Below, piece by piece: positions 26,195 to 35,868 of a stretch of DNA of 64,000 bases. The translations under genes were made by a program, and so were the position numbers. The stretch comes from G963666945 sp963666945 (lineage in GTDB: Bacteria; Bacteroidota; Bacteroidia; Bacteroidales; Marinifilaceae), in contig CAXXRT010000031.1 of NCBI GenBank assembly GCA_963666945.2, forward strand, positions 1 through 64,000. The letters are read 5' to 3'. The notes beneath the pieces were generated by a model. That model was not told the origin of the DNA and did no database searches. It saw nothing but the letters and a program-made list of their open reading frames with translations. Numbering within the stretch: position 1 is the first letter of the stretch; every line of letters starts with the position of its first letter.

Positions 26195-28076
26195 AGAGAT
26201 ATTCTCCAAGTATTTTTAATAGTACCGCCTTACTTATGGGTTTACTGATATAATTATTAAATCCCTTATTTAGATACTTCTCTTTATCTTCTGTTAATGC
26301 ATATGCTGTGTTTGCTATAACAGGAATATTTGGATTTATGCTTCTTATCTCTTCTAATGTCTTTATACCATTTACCTTAGGCATTTGGATATCCAGTAAT
26401 ATTACATCTATATTGCTGTTATTCTGACATATCTTTGTTGCGTTATATCCCGATGACGCATAGATACAGTAAACTCCGGTTTCTTTGAGCATGTTTTCTA
26501 TTATAATAAAAACATCTTTTTCGTCATCGACAATTAATATGTTCTTGTTTACCCATTTTGTGTTCCTTTCTATGTCAGAAGTAATTTCGTTAGCAGGTAT
26601 GGGAGTTGCTATATCTCTTTTGTATGGAATAGTAAAAAAGAATGAAGATCCTTTGCCAGGGGTAGATTCAACCCAAATATTACCATCCAGGAGTTTTACT
26701 ATATTCTTTGAAATAGCCAGACCTAGTCCCGTTCCTCCATTAGAGATGGAGTTGGGGTCTGCTGCCTGTTTAAATTCATCGAATATCATCTTTTGTTTTT
26801 CCTTTGGTATTCCTATTCCTGTGTCCTTAACAGAGAATGCAATATTATTCTCATCCTGTTTTATATAGCTGACTTTTATATATCCTCTTGTTGTGTGCCT
26901 TATTGCATTGTTTATAAGATTTATAAGAACCTGTTTGAGTCTGACAGTGTCACTTATAATTAATGCCTCTGAATCATTAAGGTTTTTCTCGAAAAGCATC
27001 TTTATGTCGTCATTGTTCTTTAAAGAAGGACTGTTTTTGTACATGGTTTCCAGTTCGCTCATTATGTTATTGATATTTGTAGGGTGATTTCTAATAATTA
27101 TCTCACCTACCTCAATTTTAGAAATATCAATTATATCATTAATTAGAGCAAGAAGCTGATTTGAATTCTTGTAAATGTAGCTTATGTAATTCTTTTTTTC
27201 TTCCATAGGGATGGTTTCATCTACAATAAGTTCTGAGAATCCTACTATAGAATTCATTGGAGTTCTTATGTCGTGAGACATTCTGGCTAAAAAGGAGGAT
27301 TTTAGCCTGTCCCTGTTCATGGCCTTTTTTCTTTCACTTATATCTTTAGTGTAGCAGCTTATCATCAGCTTTTTGTTGATTTCGATAAGTCGCATATGTA
27401 TTTCAACAGGATATGCTTTGCCTTTTGATGTTTTAAAGTATGATTCCTCAATATGCAGACTGCGTGATTTTAAGATATCCAGTATAGTTTCCCATTTTTT
27501 CTCATTTAGATCGGGAGTTATTATCTTTATTTCTTCTCCATGTAATTCTTGTTTTGAAAATCCAAGTTTAATGCAGGAGGTATCGTTAACAAATAATATT
27601 TTCCCTTTTGTATTAAGTAGTATTATCTCTTCAGGAGAATTTTCCACTATGGTTGTAAATATTTTTAAATCTTTTCTGTCCGAAGTATCTTTGCGTACAT
27701 CTTTTGATGTAAAAAGTAGTTCCTTTTTTCCTGTAAAATCAAATAGGTTTACTTTTGTTTCTATTGGGTGTATGGAACTGTCTTTGAATTTATACGCACC
27801 TGTATATATGTATTCTTTTGTTTCTAAAATATGTTGTAAATATAAGTTCCATGTTTCTGCAGAGAAAGATTTATCTATTTCCCAGATGTTTTTTCCAAGT
27901 AGTTCCTCCTTTTGAAATTGTAGATGTTTTGCAAAATTATTGTTGCAGTCAATTATCTGCCCTTCCTGCGAAGTGTAGAATATATAAGTAGGAGGATTAT
28001 CTATTGTATTAATTAAGTAGTTAAAGCAATCCTTTGTAATATTATCTTCGGTATTAGGAATATGCAGTTTCTCCAT
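26193..28076 (-). CDS. PAS-domain hybrid histidine kinase with receiver domain
   Basis: This 627-residue protein lacks membrane helices. It has two PAS sensor domains (about 25-130 and 140-250), then a HisKA domain with the phospho-accepting His268 in SHDIRTPMN. The HATPase domain carries an N-box near 390 (NLINNAIRHT), G1 DTGIGIP near 418 and G2 GGTGLGLAIS near 447. The C-terminal receiver domain (about 512-627) has the phosphorylatable Asp562 in LLDIQMP and the lysine in SKPIS. It is a cytoplasmic hybrid sensor; no DNA-binding output or HPt partner lies nearby, so the downstream target is unknown. It stands alone between glmS (convergent) and hydE (same strand, 161 bp apart). Confidence 0.92.
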   Translation of the reverse strand: MEKLHIPNTEDNITKDCFNYLINTIDNPPTYIFYTSQEGQIIDCNNNFAKHLQFQKEELLGKNIWEIDKSFSAETWNLYLQHILETKEYIYTGAYKFKDSSIHPIETKVNLFDFTGKKELLFTSKDVRKDTSDRKDLKIFTTIVENSPEEIILLNTKGKILFVNDTSCIKLGFSKQELHGEEIKIITPDLNEKKWETILDILKSRSLHIEESYFKTSKGKAYPVEIHMRLIEINKKLMISCYTKDISERKKAMNRDRLKSSFLARMSHDIRTPMNSIVGFSELIVDETIPMEEKKNYISYIYKNSNQLLALINDIIDISKIEVGEIIIRNHPTNINNIMSELETMYKNSPSLKNNDDIKMLFEKNLNDSEALIISDTVRLKQVLINLINNAIRHTTRGYIKVSYIKQDENNIAFSVKDTGIGIPKEKQKMIFDEFKQAADPNSISNGGTGLGLAISKNIVKLLDGNIWVESTPGKGSSFFFTIPYKRDIATPIPANEITSDIERNTKWVNKNILIVDDEKDVFIIIENMLKETGVYCIYASSGYNATKICQNNSNIDVILLDIQMPKVNGIKTLEEIRSINPNIPVIANTAYALTEDKEKYLNKGFNNYISKPISKAVLLKILGEYL

Positions 28077-28237
28077 ATTGTTTAAAATAAATTATAAAAC
28101 ATGCTTGTTCAAGATATACTTGAAAGGCATAAATATATTATTGAAATTATATAGTCAGAATATCCTTATGTTTTATAAAATTGTTTGATTCTATGAATAT
28201 ATTATACCTTATTTGATGATAATAGTTGCATTAATTA

Positions 28238-29326
28238 CTATAATTTTTTTCTTTTAAAGAAGTGTCTGGAATCACCCCATTCGTTGTATTTTATGTCGCA
28301 TGATGCCATTTTTATTCTTGCTTCTATGCAGCTATAGCATTCCTCTGCCCCTTCGTCTGTACAGGGTTTGTTTTCATAGAGAGTATATAGGGCTCTTTGG
28401 GTTGTTGGGGTTATATTTGGCATAATGACATTTGCCCCTATGTTTAGTGCTTTTTCTCTGCCAACCGGATCTATGGCCTGTAATGCAGTCGCTGCAGCTA
28501 TGTTAATATCTTTCATTAGAATCCTTAAGGCTGAGATCATATGTAACGATAATCTGAATCTGTCTTTTAGGGGCATCAGGATATTTTTGTGTTGGTAGAG
28601 GGGAGTTTCAGCATGTTCAATGTAAGGTCCCATACCAACCATGTCAATGTTAAATTTTTTGAAGAAAAGAAGGTCCTCTGCAAGATCTTCAGTTGTTTGG
28701 AAAGGTAATCCTATCATTACCCCTGTTCCTGTCTGATAACCTTCATCCTGAAGGTTATACAGACATTCTATACGATTTTCAAAATTATGTTCCGGATTGT
28801 TGGGATGTATTTTATAGTATAAGTCTTTGTTTGAAGTCTCAATCCTTAAAAGATAGCGATGGGCTCCACTTTCAAACCATCTCTTGTAAGTTTCTTTTTT
28901 TTGTTCTCCCAAGGAAAGGGTAACGCCAAGTTCGCCGTTACTTATCTGTTTAATTTTTTTAAGTAGTTTGTCTATTCTTTTTACAAAATCATTATCGTCT
29001 CTTTCGCCACTTTGCAATACAATGGAGCCGTAGTTATTCTCCCATGCAAATTTTGCAGCGTTAATTATATCTTTGTCGTCTATATTGAAGCGGGTTACCT
29101 TATTGTTGTCTTTTCTTATCCCGCAGTAAAAACAGTTCTTTTTGCAAATATTTGAGAATTCAATGAGGCCTCTTAAATATACATATGGACCAATTTCTTC
29201 GTTTCTTATTCTTTTTGAATTCTCAAAAAGATTTATTTCTTCTTTCCCCCTGCATGTAAGCATATAAACTAAGTCATCTTTGCTTAATGACTCTTTTTCT
29301 ATTATTTCCTGCATCCTCATTTTCAT
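28238..29326 (-). CDS. hydE: [FeFe]-hydrogenase H-cluster maturation radical SAM protein HydE
   Basis: This 362-residue radical SAM enzyme has the CX3CX2C cluster motif C61-KKN-C65-FY-C68, within EFSNICKKNCFYCGIRK. It also shows the HydE-typical GTGVMIGLPFQT near 201 and DMVGMGPYI near 228. A second cysteine set, C322, C330 and C333, matches the accessory cluster site of Thermotoga HydE. HydE, HydF and HydG build the active-site cluster of [FeFe] hydrogenases, so the organism is likely a fermentative anaerobe. BioB and PylB are the nearest look-alikes; the C-terminal cysteines and spacing favour HydE. Neither hydF nor hydG nor a hydrogenase gene lies in the window. The start could be Met1, Met3 or Met5. 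Confidence 0.88.
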   Translation of the reverse strand: MKMRMQEIIEKESLSKDDLVYMLTCRGKEEINLFENSKRIRNEEIGPYVYLRGLIEFSNICKKNCFYCGIRKDNNKVTRFNIDDKDIINAAKFAWENNYGSIVLQSGERDDNDFVKRIDKLLKKIKQISNGELGVTLSLGEQKKETYKRWFESGAHRYLLRIETSNKDLYYKIHPNNPEHNFENRIECLYNLQDEGYQTGTGVMIGLPFQTTEDLAEDLLFFKKFNIDMVGMGPYIEHAETPLYQHKNILMPLKDRFRLSLHMISALRILMKDINIAAATALQAIDPVGREKALNIGANVIMPNITPTTQRALYTLYENKPCTDEGAEECYSCIEARIKMASCDIKYNEWGDSRHFFKRKKL

Positions 29327-29490
29327 TACTCTTTGTTTGAGAACAAATTTTAAAAATTAATTCATATCCTGCAAATACTTTGTGAGTTAATTGTAATTTC
29401 TTATAACTGGAATATTTAGTTAAGTATCTATGGCTTTTGAATAAATTTTAAATAAAGAATAGATATTATTGTATTAAGGTGTGATTCCTT

Positions 29491-29521
29491 TTTGCTGTTA
29501 GTTGCATTTTTCTTAATTTTG
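29491..29521 (+). promoter_or_regulatory. Promoter TTTG-N19-TAATTTTG
   Basis: TTTG at 29491-29494 and TAATTTTG at 29514-29521 are 19 nt apart. The predicted transcription start (about 29528) rules out the GTG at 29526 as the start of the next gene and supports the ATG at 29553. Confidence 0.8.
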
Positions 29522-29552
29522 AAATGTGTTAACTGAAAATAGGGGATTGTTT

Positions 29553-32318
29553 ATGAGGAAAAATATTTTGTCGATATTGGCAGTGGTTATGCTTCTGGTT
29601 ATTATCTTGTTAGGGTTTTGTTATATAAGGAATCAAAAAGAATTTAACTCAGAAACTCTTGATGCTGTTCCTATTTCCAGTGAATGTGTTTTGCAGTTCT
29701 CTTCTTTAGATAAGTTTCAGGAATTATTGAGTGATTCCAAAAGTATTGTTAAAGATATAAACAGGTTTAAAGGAGTAATGAGTGTAAAATCTATTTTTGA
29801 CAGTATCTGTAGAAAAGTTGAATCCAATTCTTCTTTTTCAGATATAAAAACAGATAAATCGTTTGTTTGTGCAACTAAGTTGACAGGTAAATCTGATGTT
29901 GAGTTATTGTTTGTTTTTCCGGTAAATAATTATAATGAGCAGGGTCAGATTAAGGATTTTCTTAAAGATGTTTTTAAAGGATATTTGGTTAATAACAGGA
30001 AATATAGCGGAGAAATAATTACAAGCTATGTAAAAGGAAATAAACAGTTACATACTGCCTTTATTGAAGGACTTTTGCTTTTAAGTGAATCTACAATATT
30101 TGTTGAGGATGCGATAAGACAGATGTCTACTACTCCAAAACTTAGAGATATTGAGGATTTTAAGAAAGTTCAGAAAACTGCAAGTTCAAATTCAGAGGTT
30201 AATATTTTTATAAATAATGTAAATATTTCCAGATTGTTAATGCTTGTTTCTGCTAAAGAATATAAGGATTTATTTTCTTCTTTTTCAAGTTTGGCTTCGT
30301 GGACCTCCCTGGATCTTGATGTTGACAATAATTATATTCAGCTGAATGGTTTTTCTAAGACAGGGGATAAGCGTTTCGATATGTTTGATATGTTTGTAAA
30401 TCAACAACCGGTGTCCTCACAGTTAATAAACATTATTCCTTCGGGAGTAGCTGCATTCTCATTATTTTGTTTGAGTGATATACAAAAGTTTAGGGAAGAT
30501 TATGGCAAATATCTTAATCAGACAGGAAGGTTAAGGAATTACAGGAAGGGGAATGGGGCGATTAAAGATTTTGTATGGAGAAGATTTTGAGGATGTATTT
30601 TATTCTTTTTTCGAGGGAGAAGCAGCAGTAGTGTCATTAGCAGTTAATAATCTGGATATAAATAAGGATAAATTGGCAATTTTCAGGACAAAGGGAAGTA
30701 GTATGGTGAAGGATAATATGCTGAAGATGCTGAATAATTACGCAAAGCAGAATATGAAGCCTTTATCCTATTATAAAAAAGAAATTGTAATAGACCGGGA
30801 TAAGAGTTTTGATATTTATAATACTGCTGTTAATGATATTCCATATAAATTGTTCGGAGATTTATTTTCGCAAGTACCTGCAAATTATTTTATGGTTGTT
30901 GATAACTATCTTATTTTTGGTGGTTCACAAAAAGTGTTATCTGACTTTTTACATTCGTATGTTTTAAATAAGGGTATTAAGTCTGATATATTGTACAAGG
31001 ACTGCAGTCAGCTATTTGCATCTAAAGGCAATTATAAATTTTATTCAAATACAAGTAGTGCTTTGCCTCTTTTGACTAATTATTTTAGTCAGGAAGTAAA
31101 AGATATGGTAAATAAGAATAAAGAGAATATTAGTAAGTTTTATTCAACTTGTTATCAGTTTTCTTCTGCCAATAATATGATCTTTAATAATCTTTTTTTC
31201 ATGTATTCGGAATCTTTAAAAGAGAGGCCTCATACTATTTGGGAATCGGGACTGGATGCAGGTGTTAAAATGAAGCCTGTGATTGTAAATAATCATAATA
31301 CTAGTGAAAAGGAGATTCTGGTGCAGGATGAAAATAATAATTTATACTTACTAAATTCATTTGGGTAGGGTATTGTGGAAAGTTCCTATTGATGGGGAAA
31401 TAAATAGTGAGGTTTATCAGGTTGATAAATATAGAAATAATAAATTACAGTATTTATTCTCAACGAGAAATAAGATATTTCTTGTTGATAGAAATGGAAA
31501 TCATGTTGGACGATTTCCTGTAATACTAAAAAATCCTTCCGAGAAGGGAATATCTGTTTTTGATTATGACTTAAATAGAAAATACAGGATATTTGTACCT
31601 TGTAGCGATAAAAAAGTTTATTTATATGATATTGACGGTAATATTGTTAATGGATGGGAAACATTTAAGACAGACAATAATATTATCACAAAAGTTAATC
31701 ACTATAGGATAGGGGAAAAAGATTTTATTGTATTTGCCGACGAATTTAAAGTTTACCTTCTTGACAGAAGGGGACGGATTAGGTCTAAAACAGATAAGTA
31801 TTTCAGCCTATCAAAGAATGCTGAATTTGTTGCTGTCAACGCAAGCGATCCGCAAAATACCAGCTTATTAGTTACAGATATTAAGGGTGATGTATATAAA
31901 AATAGGTTTTAACGGAAAAATTATTAAATTCAGGTCTTTTGCTGAATTTTCCCCACAACATAGATTTTATGCTGAAGATTTGGATGGGGATAATAAGATG
32001 GAATATATTTTTTGTGATGGGAATAAACTTAAGGTATTCAATGATAAAGAAAATTTAATAGATTTTGAGGTAGAAGGAAGAATTGAAGGGGTTCCAAATA
32101 TATTTTCTTTTGGATGGAATAATAAAAAGATTGGAATTCTTGATGGAGATAATGATTTGATATATTTAATCAATAATAACGGGGACGTTTATAATGGATT
32201 TCCGGTTCAGGGTAAATCACCTTTTAGCATAAGCTTTATGAAAGGCAAGAATAGTGGTTTTAACATGTTTGTCGGAAGTTCAGGAACAAGTTTGTTTAAT
32301 TATAAGGTACAATCATAA
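29553..32318 (+). pseudogene. Membrane-anchored envelope protein with propeller-like C-terminus; frame broken by three 1-base insertions
   Basis: Four successive open stretches (29553-30590, about 30560-31368, 31361-31912, 31887-32318) join into one 920-residue protein if one base is removed from each of three runs: G4 or T4 within 30548-30572, GGG at 31363-31365, and A5 at 31898-31902. The corrected protein has an N-terminal membrane anchor (about 5-25), a large domain like the Bacteroidota DUF3352-type proteins, and from about residue 580 a series of repeats of the YLLDRNGN form, resembling beta-propeller blades. It would face the periplasm. No catalytic motif is seen and the function is unknown. 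A good promoter precedes it, and the lipoprotein gene begins 32 nt after. The typed class reflects the broken frame; sequence error is as likely as real decay. Confidence 0.7.
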
Positions 32319-32350
32319 CAGGTCGTAATTTTAACTGAAAAACTCGAATT

Positions 32351-34012
32351 ATGAATCGTAATTTTTTTGCGGGATTAGCTGTATTTTTCCTGTGTGTAAT
32401 GACTTTGTCTTCTTGCTATGACAAAGATTTGTTGGATTCGGATAAAATGTCCGAGTCAGTTGAGTGGCAGCCTGACTGGGTCATTCCTGTGGGTTATGCT
32501 AAATATAAGATATGGGATATTTTGGATCAAAATGATCCTAATGCAGATATCCAGAATGTAGATAATGTTATTACCCTAATTCATAGGGAAAATGATATTT
32601 TTAGATTTCAGGCCAGTGAGATAATAGATATTCCTACTACTCAGGAGTCTAAGAATGTAGGGATAAAGATTCCAGATACTTTTACTATTCCTTTTTTTGG
32701 GTGAAGTTTCTAAGGATTTTGTAGATGGAATAGATATAACTCAAGAATTTAAACTTCAGGATGAAACAGGTTCTGTTGAGTTTTCGCTTGTTGGTACTGG
32801 CATTTCATTAGATAAGTTAGTGGCTGATTTTTCAATTGTATTGAAAGACAATGTTGTGCCTTTTAACTATATTATAGACATAGAATTTCCTAATCTTTTA
32901 TTTGAGGGAAATCCTTATAAAGTTAGATTTTCAGGAAATAGAAATTCATCTACTAGTGTTAAATTCGATTTACCAGATGCTGAAATAAATTTTGGTCCCG
33001 GTAATTCAATAGATTATAAAGTAATTGTGACTATTCCTGTACAGGAGAATATTTCTTTTGTAGATAATGAAAATATCGACTTATTCCTTAGTCTTGAAAA
33101 TATTGTTTTCCATCGTGCGGAGGGTGATTTTGGAAATATGTCCGTTGATATAGGTAATGGTAATTTTGATATGGATGTTGACTTGTGGAATGAATTGGAT
33201 GGTAATTTTGAGTTTTCAGATCCAAAGATAAAATTGACAGTACATAACCATAATATTGGTATTCCATTTGAAGTTGATGCCGACTTTATTGGATATAATA
33301 AAAATGGAGATTTTGTTAACATCAAAAAGGATGATGGATCTTCTAAATTGGAATTTGAGGGAATTATTGATCCTGAGATTTTAGATAGAACAGAGACAGC
33401 AAAATATGATACAATCAATTCAAATATTGCAAAATTATTTGCTCTTCCTCCTAATGAAAGAGTTGAATATTCTGGTTTTGTCAGACTAAATCCTGATTCT
33501 GAAATTCCTGTTAATAATTTTATTACCGGTGATGCTGAAAATATCCTTGGATGCAGAGATAGAGGTACCATTGCATTTTAAAGCAGAGAACCTAATATTC
33601 AGGGATACTATAACAGATGTGGATCTTGGTATTGATTCAGATAAGGACTGATAATATTGAAAAGGCTGGTATTTATATTTCCTATAAAAGTGAGATTCCT
33701 TTAGATGTTCAGATTGATAAAATTTTATTTTTAAACTCTGACATGGAAGAGATTGCTTCTTTGTCTGATATTACTATTTTAAAATCGCCTAGTGTTGATG
33801 ATAATGGAGATGTAACCGATATAAAAGAATCAAATTCCAAAATTGAGTTAACAAGGGAAGTAATTGACAAGCTGGATGAAACAGAGCATATAGAAATAAT
33901 TGCTAAGGTTTCTACATCAGCAGAGGGATCTAGGTCTGTAAAGATTCCTGCTGATGCGATTATTGATTTTAAAATGGCATTTGAAATAAAACTAAATCTT
34001 ACTAACCAGTAA
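32351..34012 (+). pseudogene. Lipoprotein of unknown function; frame broken by three 1-base insertions
   Basis: The gene starts with a lipoprotein signal (hydrophobic AGLAVFFLCVMTLSSC, lipobox cysteine near residue 22). The frame breaks at T7/G3 (32692-32701), at GG near 33549-33550 and at GG 33645-33646. Removing one base at each gives a single 552-residue protein that ends at the TAA at 34010-34012. The mature protein is rich in alternating hydrophobic and polar residues and has repeated beta-sandwich-like segments, as in Bacteroidota surface lipoproteins. I do not recognise a named family. It lies 32 nt after the propeller-like gene and 11 nt before a DUF5723-like outer-membrane protein, so the three are probably one operon. 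Confidence 0.65.
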
Positions 34013-34023
34013 ACAGCTTAATC

Positions 34024-35475
34024 ATGTTAAAAAAATATATACTTTTTATTTTATTATTTTTATCTGTTTTCGGGGCTTTCTCGCAATCATTGAATAATAC
34101 TTTGTATTTCCTGCAGAATTCTCCCCAATCAAATAAACTTAATCCGGCCATAATGCCAGAATATAATGTCTGGATAGGTTTCCCGGGTATAAGTTCTATA
34201 TATCTAAATTACAGTAATAATTCATTTAGTGTGGAAGATATACTTCATAAAGGAAAAGGTATCAATAAAGATTCTGTAGTAATTGATATTAATTCATTCC
34301 ATTCTGCATTGAAAAATACCAACACAATAAATCTGACTAATGAGAACACCTTTTTTGCCTTTGGCTTTAGGGCTAATAAATCATACATTACTTTCGATAT
34401 TTCCCAGAAGAACGATTTGATGTTTGGTTTTGATAAGGATATGGTTACTTTCCTAAAAAATGGTAATGCAGGGTACCTTGGGAAAACATTTGATTTTGGA
34501 AATCTCCAGTTAAATGGAAGTGTATATAATCAAATAGCATTGGGATACGCCAGAGAATTCGGTGAAAAGAAAGATTTTATTGTTGGGGTTAAATTTAAAC
34601 TTCTTTTTGGAGTATCTAATGTTGATATGACTGACTCGGAGATGTCTGTTTATACTAATAATGATGCCTCTTTAATAAGGCTGAAATCTAAACAAATAAT
34701 CAGGGCTTCTATGCCGCTTAATATAGTGAGAGATGCAGATGGATATGTTAACTTTGATGATCTTGATTTTAATGATGATAATATTGATGCAAAGTTTTAT
34801 ACAGGTACAGAGAACAAAGGATTTGGAATTGATATAGGTGCTCAGTATAAGGTTAATGAAGATCTTACTTTGTCTGCCAGTATTATTGACTTGGGTATGA
34901 TTAAATGGAAAGCTAATACCTATGAGTTTTATCAGGATGCTTCTTTTGACTGGAAGGGGGGAGATTGGTCCCAGTCCGGCAATTCTGATGCACCGGATTA
35001 TAAAGAGATTGGCGATGTAATGGATGACTTGGTTGATTCTTTAGGAGATAAATTTCAATTTATGGATAGAGAAAAGGCATATTCCACTCCATTACATGCA
35101 AAATTATATGTTGGTGGATCCTATAAACTAAAAGATTGGGTTACAGTAGGGGCTTTGTCAAGAACTCAGTTTTACTATGGAAATATTGTGACTTCGCTAA
35201 CATTGTCCGCAAATACAAGAGTATGTAGAAATGTTAGTGCCAGTATGTCTTATACTGCTGCAAACAATAGTTACACGAATCTAGGATTTGGGCTTACTGC
35301 AAAGCTGGGATGCCTTCAGTTTTATGCAGTTACAGATAATCTTATGGCTGCCAATTTTACAAAGACCCAGCTTGTTAATTTTCGCTTTGGGTTGAATATG
35401 CTTTTTGGTCATAAAGACAGAAAGAAAAATAAGAAATACGACTTGAAAGAAAAGGAATCGGTTAGGAATCTTTAA
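34024..35475 (+). CDS. DUF5723-like outer membrane protein
   Basis: This 483-residue protein has a clear signal peptide (LKKYILFILLFLSVFGAFSQ, cleavage near residue 21). The mature part begins with the LQNSPQSNKLNPAIMPEYNVWIGFPG-type segment (shown here in parts: NKLNPAIMPEY, WIGFPG) seen in Bacteroidota DUF5723 proteins. Many short alternating strands and aromatic ends follow, as expected for a 14-strand-type outer-membrane barrel related to the FadL/PorV fold. The last stretch is lysine-rich (KDRKKNKKYD), an unusual tail for a barrel. Its reading frame is intact, unlike its two upstream neighbours. It closes the 29553-35475 operon and is followed by a hairpin at 35545. Function is unknown. 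Confidence 0.72.
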   Translation: MLKKYILFILLFLSVFGAFSQSLNNTLYFLQNSPQSNKLNPAIMPEYNVWIGFPGISSIYLNYSNNSFSVEDILHKGKGINKDSVVIDINSFHSALKNTNTINLTNENTFFAFGFRANKSYITFDISQKNDLMFGFDKDMVTFLKNGNAGYLGKTFDFGNLQLNGSVYNQIALGYAREFGEKKDFIVGVKFKLLFGVSNVDMTDSEMSVYTNNDASLIRLKSKQIIRASMPLNIVRDADGYVNFDDLDFNDDNIDAKFYTGTENKGFGIDIGAQYKVNEDLTLSASIIDLGMIKWKANTYEFYQDASFDWKGGDWSQSGNSDAPDYKEIGDVMDDLVDSLGDKFQFMDREKAYSTPLHAKLYVGGSYKLKDWVTVGALSRTQFYYGNIVTSLTLSANTRVCRNVSASMSYTAANNSYTNLGFGLTAKLGCLQFYAVTDNLMAANFTKTQLVNFRFGLNMLFGHKDRKKNKKYDLKEKESVRNL

Positions 35476-35544
35476 AATAATCGGGACGACTGTTTTGATG
35501 TGGCCCCAGAAAGTTAGATGATTAATATTTTATCCGCATAGAGA

Positions 35545-35571
35545 ATGAGTTCGGTATTGTACCGGACTCAT
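35545..35571 (+). terminator. Hairpin after the DUF5723-like gene
   Basis: ATGAGTTCGGTA and TACCGGACTCAT pair around a TTG loop with one G-T pair. It is followed by TGTGTTTTA, a modest T tail. It lies 70 nt after the stop codon. Confidence 0.6.
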
Positions 35572-35610
35572 TGTGTTTTAGGCTTTATTTTTTTCTCGAA
35601 GTATTTTTGT

Positions 35611-35618
35611 TATATTTG
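35611..35618 (+). promoter_or_regulatory. Possible -7 box (TATATTTG) for the DUF4834 gene
   Basis: TATATTTG lies 18 nt before the ATG at 35637. A second candidate, TATTTTTG, is at 35602. No well-spaced -33 box is clear. Confidence 0.4.
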
Positions 35619-35636
35619 TCTTAAATAGATAAGAGA

Positions 35637-35867
35637 ATGGGATTTTTAATAGGAGTAATTATTTTTATTTTGCTGACAAGAGTGTTAGTGTATTATATCC
35701 TTCCCTTTTTTATAAAAAGGAAGTTGGAAAAAATGCAGGCGCAGTATGGGCAAAATTATGAGAATAAAAAAGAGGGAGAGATAACAGTTGAAAAGTCAAT
35801 CCCAAATCAAGAATATCCGAATAAATCGGATATTGGTGAATATGTTGATTTTGAAGAAGTTGAATAA
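35637..35867 (+). CDS. DUF4834 family small membrane protein
   Basis: This 76-residue protein has one N-terminal membrane helix (about 2-25, FLIGVIIFILLTRVLVYYIL), a basic stretch (KRKLEK) and an acidic C-terminal tail ending YVDFEEVE. This is the plan of the Bacteroidota DUF4834 family, whose members sit beside dgt or tRNA-modification genes. It should be a single-pass inner-membrane protein with its tail in the cytoplasm. It converges with dgt, with the two stop codons 1 bp apart. Function is unknown. Confidence 0.8.
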   Translation: MGFLIGVIIFILLTRVLVYYILPFFIKRKLEKMQAQYGQNYENKKEGEITVEKSIPNQEYPNKSDIGEYVDFEEVE

Positions 35868-35868
35868 T

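Noticed and set aside
27373..27915. 180-codon open frame on the plus strand
   Set aside because: It is antisense to the PAS and kinase parts of the histidine kinase gene and has no family likeness.
33014..33571. 185-codon open frame on the minus strand
   Set aside because: It is antisense to the lipoprotein gene, and the plus-strand frame carries the signal peptide and continues on both sides.
30548..33646. Programmed ribosomal frameshifting as an explanation of the broken frames
   Set aside because: Six sites in two genes without a shared slippery sequence or stimulatory structure do not fit known programmed shifts, and simple run-length errors explain them better.
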